NCBI GenBank assembly: GCA_014898425.1 | Contig: RCSZ01000012.1 | Coordinates: 1,488,001-1,552,000, forward strand | Direction: 5' to 3' | DNA: 64,000 nucleotides | Source: Botryotinia globosa | Taxonomy: Eukaryota; Ascomycota; Leotiomycetes; Helotiales; Sclerotiniaceae | Part shown: positions 1 to 12,310 of the stretch, in pieces | How positions within the stretch are numbered: the stretch's first letter is position 1 | Layout of the letters: each line of letters opens with the position of its first letter | The notes under the pieces: model-generated | The model's database searches: none | Told to the model about the DNA's origin: nothing | Seen by the model: only the letters and a program-made list of their open reading frames with translations | Program-made: the position numbers and the translations under genes

Positions 1-2361
1 AAATGATTACCTAAGGTTACCTAGGTACTTATATAAATATCTTCGAAAGGAAGTTGGTCATGTAACAGCGGTGAGACATGGCATAATTCTCCAGCCTCAA
101 GTTGCTAGACGGGGTTGTCTATCAGATGTGGTGTTGTTCATCGTCACTTTACTAGGAGCTCCAGCTATCTCAAAGAAGCGCGTTCTGCAAGCTCCATATC
201 AAATGGTCAAGGTATGCTTGTAGATTTCAATGTGATGGAATTGAGATAGTCACGTGTCAGTACGTAAATACCATGCTAGGATATTTTATTCCAAAACTTG
301 AGGAGACAAGGTTACCCTCAATACACTCTTGTGCAAAATACTCCAGCCAACATGCCTCCTGCACCTCTGGACCCTCTGCTCGCAGCTGGAGCACCTCTAA
401 TGAGAACAAGGAAAGGATGGTGTACATGCGGATGCTGCTCTAAAGTTTTCCTAACAATGATCCTCACAATCGTTGTATCTATGTATCTAGCTCTTCCTTC
501 CTTGCCTCCAACCCCCCCAGGCCATGTTGCAGTTATCTCGCCTTTTGAGATCCATACGGTTACGGATTTCCTCGGCGCTGCCAAATCTGGTATCATGCCT
601 GGAAACCGAAAAACCGGACTACCTCTTATGCCTGAGGAGGCAGTGAAATACCTGTCGACTAGTTACGTTGAATGGGCGCCAGAACCTTATAGAACCCAAC
701 TTGGCTCAGAGAGTGCATCTGCAACTCTCTCCACTGCACCGCCTGTGACTAGAATTATGATGGCTGCATCTGGGATGAGTGATATTTTGCGTGCTGCACT
801 AGATTCACTGAGCATTGAACGAAATATGGACATGATGAAGAAAAGAGTAGTCACCTCCTTTTCAATATAGTTTCTCTACTTGAACATTTTGAACAATCAC
901 AGTGGACTGATTCTCTCTAGATTTGGCATGGTATGTCACCAATTCCTCCTGCCCGGTGGGAGTCCATGGGCCTCTCCAAATTAGAGAATATCGATGCGGC
1001 TCTCTCTCAAATACAGCTGATAGTAGACGTATTCGAATATCTACATACTCCTCGTGTACAAGGCCGATTGCGAGATATATATAACCATATATGGTTCGAA
1101 TTTGACATTCTTCAAGATGTATTAGATGCACTGGAAGTTTCAAATGGGAGATCTAAACCGGGTTACAATTTGCCGGCTTTGTGGCAAGAATACATCCAGT
1201 CCTATCTCTTCGAAAACATGGCTTTCCAATCCCGCAGCTTTATATTCACAAATTTACTCCCTCTATACAACGCGACCCGTTCCAAATTGTTCGATCAATC
1301 GAAATTTGTTTTTGGCGAAGCTGAGACTCCTCTCATTTCTCAGCATCACTATCGTGTTCTAAACAGTATACTCGATCTCTATATCGAAACCGAGTTCCAT
1401 GTTGTACCGCACACTGTCGGGTTCGTATATCGACATGAACCAGGGAATGTGACTGGGTTGCTGAGTGAGGATGAAAGCTCGTGGAAAAGAAATAACGCAG
1501 TATATGAGAGTCTCCAAGATGCTAGAAGAGAGGACTTTCAGATAGACTATCAACGAAGAATAAAAGAGACCACTGAGATGAGAATCGCAAGTGATGACCA
1601 TTCTTCATTTGAACAAAAGCAGGAAGCTCTACAACCCATATGGGACATCTTAGATAGAGCAGACGCGCATCAAACAGCACAGCTACAAATATTGAACCCT
1701 TCGAAAGTAGGAGAGGAAGATTGGATAAGAGGACTGAGTAGCGTTGATAAATTTGGATATATCATCTACAAAATGAGTACGGGACAAAACGAGAAAGAAT
1801 GGAAAAACTTCCTTGCTAGATTGGAAGTAGGTTTAGATAGCGGATGGGAAGGCATGATAGGAATTGAGAATGTGAGGCAAAAATCGACTTTACATTGGAT
1901 AGAGGGTGTCGATGAAAGTATATTCGAGGACGACTTTGCAGATGCTAGAGAGTATGATGGACCTCCTTTATACTTGCGACTCATGCTGACAAACTCGCAG
2001 ACACTTCCAAAACATGGTAGCTTCACAAAGAATTCCAGCTAATTTGTCCACGACAACTTTCCTCGTTGTCGACTCTGCATCTTTCTTATCGTTTGGTTCT
2101 ATACCAGGGAGCAGCAATCGTGGCTTTCTCCATGTCGTCTCGGCAGACTTTGATCCTGCTTCCAATCTCATAGAGGGATATAATGGCGCTTTCAAAATCA
2201 TAGATCAATTGGTGTGGACAGAATTGTATCCTTTGGCTGAGCACTTGAAATGTGCTAGCTTAGACGCATTCTGGGCACTGGCTAGAAACCATCCCTCGGA
2301 ACGGTACATTGGGGCAACAACAGAGATTCAAAGAAGGGGCTGGAATTCTTTGAATAATTGA
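1..2361 (+). CDS. 5'-truncated gene for unknown protein with one membrane segment
   Basis: I do not recognise this protein. The frame is open from base 2, so the 5' end lies outside the window. My model has four exons: <2-211, 280-846, 921-2016 and 2108-2361. The intron at 212-279 has donor GTATGC and acceptor CTAG. The introns at 847-920 and 2017-2107 have weaker GTAG-type donors but join the frames cleanly. About 700 residues are visible. A Cys-containing stretch (CTCGCCS) leads straight into a hydrophobic segment (FLTMILTIVVSMYLALPSL), likely a transmembrane helix. A mostly helical, soluble-looking region of about 450 residues follows. The apparent start at 298 is a TTG inside the second exon, not a real initiator. 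A frameshifted gene remains possible if the GTAG introns are not spliced. Confidence 0.6.
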
Positions 2362-3503
2362 ATGTATAATCATACCGGTAGCTAAGTTTTACAGAAATGA
2401 GATTTCAGACGAAATAAAGAATACCCATCAATGAACAACTCAAAACAGGTTTGGCGTGGACCTACTCCGAGTTCGATACATCCTCAAAGGAGCCAAATAA
2501 CAATACCCAAAAGTATCTGCCCTATATACTACGCAACACAACATCCGCATCTCTCCTCGGCCCCCACAACCCCAAGCGATCTTTTCGCTGCACATCAATA
2601 CATCAATGCATCAACCCCCATCCTTACCCTTACCCCGCCTACCAAATCTCGCAATCGAGCTCCGCAACTTCACAATTTCACAATTTCGCAACTCTTCCCC
2701 TTCCACAAATTGTAGGTTGATCAGATAACTCATCCAGAAGCGTCAGAAACCGAAGAGGGACTCCATTCGTTGTCGTCGGTTTCGGGGCGCCAATGGGTGC
2801 AAAATTCGCGCGAGTTCGTGCGAATGCTCTTGACGGCAGATGGGGGTGGAATTTTAGATGTAGATGCAGATGGGGATGTAGATGGATATGGATATGTAGA
2901 TGTGCTGGTTTAGGGATGCATTGTAAGGGTGATATAACCCTCATCGTGTTCAGAGACATTCAATATTCAATATTCAATAACTACCCACCACCTAGCTAGG
3001 TACCTCGGTACTCGATATGAAAATTACAGATCTAGATCTAGATCTAGAGTTACACACTTTCTTTTTTTCGAGCTATATGAGTTCTACCTCTATATACATA
3101 TATACACATATACATACACATACATATACATAAATTTCCAAAAACATATACATATAAATTTCTAAAAACATTAATCAAAAACAAATACAAAAACTATCTA
3201 TTTATCTATTCATTCATCCATCCATTCATCTATCCATCTATTTATTTTAATAATAATAATAATTCTACTTTCTATCTACTCATCTATCTACCTACCTACC
3301 TATCTAATCATCAAATCACAACACATCACCTTAAATCTTTAATCTTATCCCTCCCCTAGAAAATATCATACATTCATTACTTTAATCCAAGAGGCAAATG
3401 ATGAGCGCATACCTACTATCGATTTGAAATGCGAACAGTAGATATACATTTGAGCGTTCTCAATTGTATCATCAAATGCATATATTAATCAAGGTGAAAT
3501 GTA
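2362..3503. other. Intergenic, no gene seen
   Basis: Spacer between the edge gene and the first inverted-repeat element. It holds a (GATCTA)n run at 3028-3048 and imperfect CTAT/CATC microsatellite around 3190-3305. Short open frames at 2431-2720 overlap each other in two frames, are Pro/Ser/Thr low-complexity, and look non-coding. Confidence 0.7.
3028..3048. repeat. (GATCTA)n microsatellite
   Basis: Three to four perfect copies of GATCTA in AT-rich spacer DNA. Confidence 0.8.
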
Positions 3504-4012
3504 AGAGTTCTGGCCCCTGCTCACTACACCTCTGTGACAAATGTAACAAAATCCCTGCAAAAATAAGGTTTTTCTATACAAATTATTATATTGAATAATT
3601 CATTCAAATCTTTATATTTTCTTTTTTAAAAAATAGAAAAAAAAAATTAAAATTAAAATATAAAAAATTATTTGAAATATTTTTTATTATTTTTGTTGAA
3701 TAGTTATATAATATTAAAATCGAATTTTTTCAAAAATTCTAATATATAATATTTTCCCTATACAAAATAAGCGAATTTTCATCAAAATTTAGAATTTCTA
3801 ATTTTAATTCTTTCAAATCCTATTTCAAAAATTTGAAAAAAATATTCTATTTATTTTTCTTATAAAATTTCATTAATTAAATAATATTTTTTTTTAAAAA
3901 AATCTAATTTTATTTTTTATAATAAGAAATAAACTAGGGTATAAAAAGTTGAATAATCCCATATTTTAACTGGAAAAGTGTTACATATGTGGTGAGCAGG
4001 GGCCAGAAATCT
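3504..4012. mobile_element. 509 bp TA-flanked inverted-repeat element (MITE-like)
   Basis: The ends are inverted copies. The left end reads AGAG then TTCTGGCCCCTGCTCAC, and the right end read on the other strand reads AGAT then the same 17 bases. Each end abuts a TA dinucleotide (3502-3503 and 4013-4014), as expected for target-site duplication by Tc1/mariner or Fot1/pogo transposases. TGTAACA recurs near both ends. The interior is extremely A+T-rich with homopolymer runs and no credible open frame, so this is a non-autonomous or heavily mutated copy. Which transposase family moved it is inferred only from the TA duplication. Confidence 0.75.
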
Positions 4013-4868
4013 TATATACTATATACACTATATACGGATTCCACAAACATTTCCTCTCAGGTACCTAGTCATATTATCCACAACACACCTCACACAAGTC
4101 ACAAAACAATCACCGGATCCAAGTCAATAAATGAATATGATAATAATCTCATTTCTATCAAAAGTATTTCCGTCTGGTCATGTATCTTACGTATCTTTCC
4201 TCTCTAGAATCTCTTCCAATACCATTTGCCATGCTATTATCAATCCATCGACTTGTCTCTCACCCCCCCTTCCCTTCCTATGCACCATCCACCATCCTCC
4301 CATTCCCCGGATTCAATACCCATTTCCTCCCAATCAATCAATACCCATCCAATTCAGATAGAACCCTAAGTAGAAACCCCAGTTCAATTCAATTCAACTC
4401 CCATCCAGCCAAATCAAATGAAAATAAACTCAAGATCCATCCATACCAACCATCCAAATCAGCTACTGTAAAAGGCGAGATCTGTTTCCATCTGCCATCT
4501 CTCCCAGAAAGGAAAAAAAAAATCATGATAAAAATATCCCCGGTCAGTCCCGTCCCGGTGCAACGGTCGACCACCCGTCGAGATCTAAGAAACCCCATCC
4601 ATCCATCATATTCCACATCCACCAAGCACTCCAATCGAGCCCAACCTTTCCATATTGGAACCCCCCACACATTAACTACTACTCATCAATTCATCAAGAA
4701 AGGAAAAAAATTGTTGAGAAAAAACAGCGAGTTTGGAAACTTTCGTAATACTGATTCGGAAAAATGCAAAAAAAGCGCCAACGATAAAAAATGCAACTAT
4801 GCTAATGCCAAGAATTTAAAAGGTTATAAAATGGGATTGCCATTGTATCCACTGCTTATACGAGATAT
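4013..4868. other. Spacer and 3' flank of the zinc-finger gene
   Basis: Serves as the 3' flank of the minus-strand zinc-finger gene. A 230-residue plus-strand frame at 4180-4872 is Pro/Ser/Asn low-complexity, has no recognisable domain and looks spurious. Confidence 0.6.
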
Positions 4869-7547
4869 TTAATGACTGTTGTAGCCATAATCATCAGAAG
4901 ACCAATCCATTGTCATGTTCATGTTTTGATGCAATTGTTGTTGATGTTGTTGAGGTTGTTGATGGTTTTGGTAGTGGTTTTGTGGTAAGTGGTTACCAGT
5001 ACCAGCAGCAGAATTAGCAGCGGTTTGGGCATAAAATGCAATCAAATCTTCGGGATGAATTCCAGGAAATCCAAGTGGTGCTTGAGGAATGATTTCACCA
5101 AAGAGTGGAGCAGGGTTGCTGTTTTGTCTGTGTTGAGGTGCAGAAAAGAGTTGGAAATCTTGAACACCATTGGTGGTCATGCGAGTGTTGTTTGGAACAA
5201 AGTCTTCAAATCCCTCATCAAAGTCTTGCATAGATTTTGGTGTGTAAAGCATGGTATTACCCTCACCGATAGGTGAAATGTGGGCCATAGATTGTGGGTG
5301 CTGTTGGGGTTGGTGCTGTTGGGGTTGGTGTTGTTGATGTTGAGTTTGATATGTGACACCCGAGGTCTCGAATGCCATGGCATTTTGACCCATGATATCT
5401 TGGTAGATTTGGTGGTTAGATGGAATCTGGATTTGAGCCGGGGCGCTGTAAAGATCAGTTTGCTCATAAGCTGCCCATTCATCGTGTGGTGGGTAAGCTT
5501 GCATCGTCTCCTGGAATTGATCTTGAGCACCAAGAACAGATGTGGAGTTGAAAGGAGAGTTTGCATCAAATGGCGATTGTCCATCGGGAGAGAAGGAGTT
5601 ATCCGTGATGGGAGAATATTCCATGTTCAATGATTGTGGGGGTTGAAACAAGTTCATTTCAGCAGGGTATGCTGGGCCAAAGAAGTCCATGCTGTGGTTG
5701 GTGGTATATAGTGGAGTATTCTCATAGAGCATCTCATCGTCGGCAATGATTGGAGATTCAAGGTTAGAATCGCTGCCTGGAGTATGAATGATGGTATTCT
5801 GAGGAGTAGGAAGACCATTGGGAATGACAGCAGGTGCAGCAGGTCTGTTCTTTCCGTTGTTCTTCGATCTAATATACTCCCAGCCGTGGGCTTTCTCCAT
5901 GTGTTGCTTGCAATTCGACTCACGTTTTGATCGGTATGGGCAAGGCTTGAAGTGACACTCGAATAGTGGAGGAGCGGCGGAATGTTTGTCATTTTGATGA
6001 CGGTCCATCTCTTTCTCGGTTGGCCAGCCATACTCATGGTATTTGCACGAAGTAACGGGACATTTCCAGGGGCGGGAATGAGTTTTCTCGTGTTTGGTCA
6101 AGTCACATGGACGCTTGAATGACTTGTCACATCCCTTTTCGCGACAAAATTTAGGGGCGAGCTCAGCAGCAGAAGCATCCTTCTTACGACGTGCCATAGA
6201 TCTCATCACTGATTCTTCATCTTCAGCTTCTTCGCTCAAGGAGCGCTTAAATCTCATAGACTTGTTGTCATCATCGTCCATGTCAACCGGTTGGCCGGTG
6301 GCAATGGAAATGGCCTTGCCAGTTTTCTTGTTGATGCGGACAAGTTCAGCGGGTCGACCATTTCTGGTCAGACCACCGTGAAGCTTGACCTCATCTGACC
6401 TAAATGGCCAACCGATTAGCAAATTTGCAAACTTCACATTTGAGTATGAAGAAAGCTGGGGAACATACGGGTGAGCATCCATCTCGCTAATGGTTTCTCC
6501 TTTCTCTTCCTTCTCCTTGGCTTCTCGGACCTGTTCAGCGTACTGCTTAATCTGTTCGACGAGATCGACGAAGTATCCGTTAGTATATGGGCGGTCGTTT
6601 GGTCGCGTTTGTTCGCGTTCATTCACAAGTTCGACAGTAGCTTGGATGCAGTGAATCGATTCCAGACAAAAGTCGAGGTACAAGGAGGCGCTCTTTGTGT
6701 ACTTCTTCAATTGCGAGAACCAGTGAGTAAACTCCCAACCAACATCAATATGGATTTCACTTACAGGTGCGGTAAAAATTAAAGTCTTCTCCAGATCGCG
6801 GAGAGATACGATTTCCTTCTGATGAATTCGCCTGGGACAGTCTTGGAGGAGGGGATGCAAGTCTGTGAAAGACTCCTTTGCTAGGAGTGGCTTCAAGATA
6901 TGCTCTTGAATGCGAGCGGTAGTGCGAGCACTAAGTCTAGGAAGGCTTTTGATCGTTGTGGATGGAGCAGCAGCCGATCTAGTTATAGTGGATGGCTTGG
7001 TAGATTTGGAGACATTGTCATCGGTGATTACTTTCTTGTCTGACGATGATGACCCGATGGATGATCCAAGACCACTGTCTGCATATCTAGGTGTGGTGCG
7101 ACGGGGACGTGTTGATCGTCGAACGGTCGATTGCTCTGATGGCATCACTCCGTCCATCAATTCGGTATTGTATGATTTGGTGGAGGGGTTCTCAACGTTG
7201 ACGACACCTCGAGGAACAGGATCAGACTCGTCACGGAAGCGACGACGTGAAGTGGAAGATGATTGATTGCCGGCAGCACTAAGCTCGAATGATTCTATGA
7301 CATCGGCAGCACGACGCTTGTGTGATTCGACGGCGAAATCTTCAAGATTGGACAATGAACGTTCGAGAGCCGAGAGATTGAATGCACCATCGACTTCGTT
7401 TGTGGGAGAAGAAGGTGAGTGGAAAGTGGCGCCTTTGCGAAGGGAAGCCATAGTTGTATTAACCGTTGGCCGGCTTGACGTATTCGCAAGAAGAGTCACA
7501 GCAGTCGATGTGGTCTTTGTAGTTCTTCGGGGATGTGTGAACGACAT
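4869..7547 (-). CDS. C2H2 zinc-finger transcription regulator
   Basis: Likely nuclear DNA-binding regulator of a fungal C2H2 family; I cannot assign an orthologue. The frame is open for 892 codons, but two segments look like in-frame introns. One is 6400-6468 (donor GTATGT, branch CTAAT, acceptor TTTAG). The other is 6705-6764 (donor GTAAGT, branch CTCAC). Removing both gives 849 residues and joins conserved-looking sequence (DAHP to SDEVKLHGG). About residues 465-560 of the unspliced frame hold three Cys/His fingers: FCREKGCDKSFKRPCDLTKH, a WKCPVTSCKYHEYGWP finger, and a FECHFKPCPYRSKRESNCKQ finger. The second half is Gln/Asn/Pro-rich and ends in His/Gln-rich tracts, typical of activation regions. 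The start may be 7547 or the in-frame Met at 7451 (MASLRKG). The long spacer upstream fits a heavily regulated gene. Confidence 0.9.
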   Translation of the reverse strand: MSFTHPRRTTKTTSTAVTLLANTSSRPTVNTTMASLRKGATFHSPSSPTNEVDGAFNLSALERSLSNLEDFAVESHKRRAADVIESFELSAAGNQSSSTSRRRFRDESDPVPRGVVNVENPSTKSYNTELMDGVMPSEQSTVRRSTRPRRTTPRYADSGLGSSIGSSSSDKKVITDDNVSKSTKPSTITRSAAAPSTTIKSLPRLSARTTARIQEHILKPLLAKESFTDLHPLLQDCPRRIHQKEIVSLRDLEKTLIFTAPVSEIHIDVGWEFTHWFSQLKKYTKSASLYLDFCLESIHCIQATVELVNEREQTRPNDRPYTNGYFVDLVEQIKQYAEQVREAKEKEEKGETISEMDAHPYVPQLSSYSNVKFANLLIGWPFRSDEVKLHGGLTRNGRPAELVRINKKTGKAISIATGQPVDMDDDDNKSMRFKRSLSEEAEDEESVMRSMARRKKDASAAELAPKFCREKGCDKSFKRPCDLTKHEKTHSRPWKCPVTSCKYHEYGWPTEKEMDRHQNDKHSAAPPLFECHFKPCPYRSKRESNCKQHMEKAHGWEYIRSKNNGKNRPAAPAVIPNGLPTPQNTIIHTPGSDSNLESPIIADDEMLYENTPLYTTNHSMDFFGPAYPAEMNLFQPPQSLNMEYSPITDNSFSPDGQSPFDANSPFNSTSVLGAQDQFQETMQAYPPHDEWAAYEQTDLYSAPAQIQIPSNHQIYQDIMGQNAMAFETSGVTYQTQHQQHQPQQHQPQQHPQSMAHISPIGEGNTMLYTPKSMQDFDEGFEDFVPNNTRMTTNGVQDFQLFSAPQHRQNSNPAPLFGEIIPQAPLGFPGIHPEDLIAFYAQTAANSAAGTGNHLPQNHYQNHQQPQQHQQQLHQNMNMTMDWSSDDYGYNSH

Positions 7548-8433
7548 CCTGAGTGGTCAGGTCTTGTGAACTTGCAAATTGTTCGAAGACTAGGGTGAGA
7601 TTGATTAGCCCTGGGAATCTTTTATTCCATGCAAGAAATGTGAGTCACAGATGAGAATGAATCGATCCGTTTCGGGGCGTGGACGTGGTATCAACGGAGA
7701 TAAAATGTATGTAATAGGTGAAAGAAAGTAGCTTCGGTGTGGGAAAGAAGGCAGATAGATGTATGGCTGAGATTGATCAATCCATACGAATTGACTTTCG
7801 GACCAATAATTGCTCAACCAAGCTCTGGAAGTGAAAAGGTGGATGGAGAAGTAGGTAGTAGATCAAAGTACGGGGGAAAGAATGAATCAAAGCGTACAAA
7901 TGAGTAGATATGTAGGGAGGGAGGTAGGTAGTTTGGCGGCACCAATATCACTTTCGAGGCTGAGAGCCTTTCTCGAAGTTGGTTCAAAACAAGCTAGCAA
8001 ATGAAACTCAGAAAAGACGACAGTGAGGTTCGTGTCGACTACTCCGACTTCTATTTAGTCTTGCGATGTTCGTTTTCCCTCGATCGGTCGAAGCTCTGGT
8101 TCATGAAAGATCTTTTTGATGGCCGTGCTAGAAAGATAGAGGGAAGAGAGAAGCGCGAAGGGTCCTCTTCTATCAAGATTAAGGTTTAAGGTGTGGAGGG
8201 GAGGTTGTTGCCTAGAAGGGTTGAAAGAATGTGACGAATGAGGAGGGATAAGGGTTATCAGTTTGATAGAGAGGTATGGGATGGAGAGATTAATGAAATC
8301 GTGAATCAAACAACTACAACCAACCACGGTGTCAGTGTGTATCGTTTGGGGTTAAGTCGAGGTTGAACGCGTTAGTGAGATTCGTGGCCGGTGAGGAATT
8401 AAATAGACGGGAACTGACGTATAGGGTGTGATT

Positions 8434-8596
8434 GCGAGAGAGAGGGAGAGAGGGAGAGAGAGAGAAGAAAGAATATTAAGAGAGAGTTGAGAGAGTTGAG
8501 AGAGTTGAGAGAGTTGAGAGAGTTGAGAGAGTTGAGAGAGTTGAGAGAGTTGAGTGAATTGAGTGAATTGAGTGAATTGAGTGAGTTGAGTGAGTG
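8434..8596. repeat. GA tract and 9 bp minisatellite
   Basis: A GA-rich tract is followed by about 12 copies of a 9 bp unit, GTTGAGAGA, drifting to TTGAGTGAA in the last copies. Confidence 0.85.
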
Positions 8597-9155
8597 AGGA
8601 AAGATGATGCGAAATTTAGATCTGGAGCTTGATTAGCCCATAGATCCGCCTTGTCCGTCGATTGATTAAAGCGGCCATTGATTTCTAGGCAACAGTGAGA
8701 GAATCCATGGGCTTGTCACTTGTGAAGATATTATTATTATTATCCTACAACTTGTAGCTCAATGAGGAATGAACCAGGATGAGCTAAAATGAAGTTAGCT
8801 TGGTGATCCAATGTCAACAAGGGAAGGAAGGGGTAACTTTGGTGTATGGAGTGAGTGTATCATTGCTTGAGAGGTGTGGCAATTGTAATGGATTTCATCC
8901 TTCACTTCCTTCCCTCCTTCCCACTACGATTCTATTTTTATATGCTTATGCTTCAATTGAAGGATGGATGAATTTCTCACATATAGAAAGAATACTTCAA
9001 TATACTTCAATATACTACACCATACATATCACACCAATAAACCAAGTCAACGTCTCTCCACGACGGCGTCGATTTACCCATGTAGGAAAGCGTAATTACC
9101 GATTGCTTTCCACACAGCAGTGAGAAACGGCTGGCTTCTGGGAGATTCCGTTTCC

Positions 9156-9225
9156 CTTCTCTTCCTATCCTTCTCTTCCTATCCTTCTCTTCCTATCCTT
9201 CTCTTCCTATCCTTCTCTTCCTATT
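9156..9225. repeat. 14 bp tandem repeat, five copies
   Basis: Unit CTTCTCTTCCTATC repeated five times, perfect or nearly so. Confidence 0.85.
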
Positions 9226-9300
9226 AAACTCACTCAATCCATCATGAAACATCCTTAAGCTCAACGCCAACCCCCACCCATCAAGACCCTTTCCGAATAT

Positions 9301-9546
9301 TTAGTCGCGATCCAGATTCACCACGGTCCACGATCCCAAATTCGACAACTCAATCCGCCCCCCTTGATTCTCGCGCGTATCTCTCCCATTCGACGAGCAC
9401 ATGGGCGCCGTCCATTGCTTCCCCGCAATGCAGACCCGGAAGTTAATATGGACTCTGCTCTGGTCCTTCGGTCGGGTGGTGATTTCGGCGGCCAATAAAT
9501 AGCCCTGCTGCCTTTGTGTGAGGTTATCTACACATTCTACACACAT
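9301..9546 (-). CDS. Possible exon of a small Cys-containing protein
   Basis: A short open frame that is locally more GC-rich than its surroundings. It contains four cysteines (MCVECVDN, FRVCIAG, APMCSS) and ends in VNLDRD. I found no convincing start or signal-peptide exon upstream, so it may be the last exon of a small gene, a relic, or chance. A CVNH-like lectin fold crossed my mind but the match is too weak to claim. Confidence 0.2.
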   Translation of the reverse strand: MCVECVDNLTQRQQGYLLAAEITTRPKDQSRVHINFRVCIAGKQWTAPMCSSNGRDTRENQGGRIELSNLGSWTVVNLDRD

Positions 9547-11781
9547 TTACAGAGTACACAATGCACGGAATACATAGATGGGTAGTGAGACCAACACCCC
9601 CTCTGCAGTATTCAACCGCACAGCTAAAAATACATGTCTGTAAATCCAGAAGCACGTAAGGATCCAAATTCCAATCGAGTCAAAATCCATGTGCCACACA
9701 TAGCCATCGGTAATGTACTCCGAGTGGGAAAGTTCTACAAAGTAAATGAAGAGTCGTTGAAGACACATCTTCTCATTCTCATCCTCATCGAGTGTATGTA
9801 TGCCCAGCAATTCATACCCACGTCGTCGGTCAATCTGTAACTACTAACTACTAACCAAAAGTGGCAGCATCCCAAGATAACATGTACGTTTAACCAGCCG
9901 GGTGGATTTATAAAATCAAATACTGCAAGTCTGCAAGAATCAAAATAAACGTGGGAACAGAACGCCATTATGATCACTCACAAGGGGCCCCCCGCCAGAT
10001 TGTCTCTTCCAAGTTCCAAGTTCCAAACCACCCTTGTTGAAGTCTCGCGCTTAAATATTTGGTAGGGAGGCGATGCTATTTCCATCACTCAATCAAGCCT
10101 TTGACATTTAAGCGTAAAAGACCTCGGGATCCTTTAAATGTGAAAGAATCTACGAAGCTATCCAACTTTCCATTCCCCATGCCAAAAAGATTGTGTGATC
10201 AATGTAACTTTCCCAGCTTCTCACCTTGGTGTGATTGTGAAGGGGGACTCCACTCGAACCCAATTATCGTATGAAATTGATGTCAAATTGTCAATTCATG
10301 GAAACGATTGTCGATCACTGCAAGCGAAAGCGAAAGCGAAGATAAGAATAGGATACATATTAATTACCTCTGCTCTGGACTCTGGAGTCTAGTATCCACA
10401 CACTGACGGTACCATACTACCACTGAATGATTGAACCCCGAGGAGCCCCGTTCCCACGGGAGAAACGGAAATCCACCTCCTACTCCGTACGTGATCGAAG
10501 CTAAAAGAGCGTCAAGATTAAATATTCAAAAATAAGGTGCATGGGCTCAAAGCTTGTCCTTTCCCTTTCCCTCTTGTCCTTCCCTCTCCCTCTCCCTTCC
10601 CTTTCCCTTTCCGTCATCAGGGCAGGGACAGACTGCGGGTATTTGACAAGAATGAAGCGTTTCCCCTTTCAATTTAGTAAGCGGTACGGTACATACTACA
10701 CTACGGTACGGTACTACGATACAGGTATATACGGAGTTATTGTTTTGGTACAAAGTACGATGGATGCATCATGCAGGAAACAAAGTAAGACGGGCAATTA
10801 TCACTCCGAGTCCACTTCAAACTCACCGAGTAGTCAAAGAGCCTCAATCTTGCACGGTAGAGGTAGAAAGTTGAAAGGAGAAAGTTGAAAGTCTGGAAAA
10901 AACCGCACATCTAAGCCACGCTCGCTGCTTCAAAGACCTCGAGACCTGAGTCAAAATATATGTATGTACGTAGTAGGTATCGAGAGCCAATAAAAGAACA
11001 ATGAATGTTTGTTGAACTTTGGTGCAGTTTCGATAACTAGTAAATCTTATATATTTCCGTATCTATCTATCTACCTACCTATCTACCTACCTATCTTATC
11101 TTTCTGTGTTTTTTCTCCTTTCGTCATTCATGTAAGGTTATCATAATCATCATATCTGGTCATTCCCCGCAGAATCAATTTTCAATGCTGCTTTGAATGT
11201 GATGCGACCATAGACACCTTTTGGCCGAGTACCTGAATTTCATATGCTATCTTCGTCGTCAGCGAAGCTTGCTTGGCGACTGACGAGTCTGAATACGTTT
11301 GCAAATATATCCATCGTCATACTCTCTAGGTATCAAGAATCGTACGCCGTAAAGATCCCAAGATTGATTAACAACTTCCTATTTGGATGTGAGAACCTTC
11401 GTGTCTGCGTCGAGACTCAACACACGTCGACAGTCGATCCTAGGTATCTAATGAATGGAGTTCCTCAGTGTGCCAAGTGCTTGGTAAGCGTCCGTCCACC
11501 TTGACATCGGAAGTATCCAAAAGTTTATCAGGTGTCCAAATTCCGATGTGCGGATCATGCATTTTGCCCTCTTCCTCTCTTCCTCTCTTCCCCAAGCGAT
11601 CGAGACGGCGGCGGTCGATGACTCCCATTTGACCACGTCTCCGCAACTTTAAAGTTTAAAGCTTGATCTTCATCAAATCGGGAGGGCCCCTTTGCAAGGA
11701 TGAGTCAATGCTGGTCCACAAAATGCGATAGCATTGGAGTTTGGAAAATATTATTGGGACGAAAATTTTGGTCATACCCCT

Positions 11782-11811
11782 CGTGAGTCGTGAGTCGTGA
11801 GTCGTGAGTCG
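11782..11811. repeat. 7 bp tandem repeat
   Basis: GTGAGTC repeated four times. Confidence 0.75.
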
Positions 11812-12282
11812 AGACACTTTCCATGCCGCAGGGCTGCAGAATTATATCTTCGTCATAAATTATAATAATGGGCGGCACGGCATAGCGCTGCCATCAAGAT
11901 CTTCCCCTCTGCCCTGAAGCCCTTTTCATGCCCTCCCGTGCCCTGGTGAAGGTATGACAAAGTCCTCGCAAGGCGCTTGTAAGGCCCTCGTAAAGCTCAT
12001 ACATAGCATGTGCCCTCCTTGTGCATCGAGCAAAAAGAAAAAGTACCTCAATATACCTTTTCCAGTCCTGCAAGGTAAAGACTCAAAATTGAACAGCGGT
12101 TCATTCTCTGGGTTCCTCGAATCTCACCATAGTTCCTCCAAATTCCGTATATTGGTATACGAACTAGACCACCCACACACGACTTGGCAATTTTGAAGCA
12201 ACAAATTCACGTTTCGTGCCATCTCCTTCCGAAAGCTCTTGTTGGTCGAGAAGAGGCTGTGTTGATTAATTGAACCACAGTG

Positions 12283-12310
12283 CATGTCATGTCATGTCAT
12301 GTCATGTCAT
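12283..12310. repeat. CATGT pentanucleotide repeat
   Basis: Five to six tandem copies of CATGT. Confidence 0.75.

Noticed and set aside
4180..4872. Plus-strand 230-codon frame in the spacer before the zinc-finger gene
   Set aside because: Low-complexity composition, no motif, overlaps the 3' end of the real gene.
9634..9840. Plus-strand frame with KIHVPHIAIGNVLRVGKFYK
   Set aside because: Reads like protein locally, but no start exon, no partner exon, and a competing minus-strand frame; no evidence for either.
8434..12310. CRISPR-like or telomere-like arrays
   Set aside because: The tandem units are 5-14 bp with no unique spacers and no telomeric hexamer; ordinary microsatellites.
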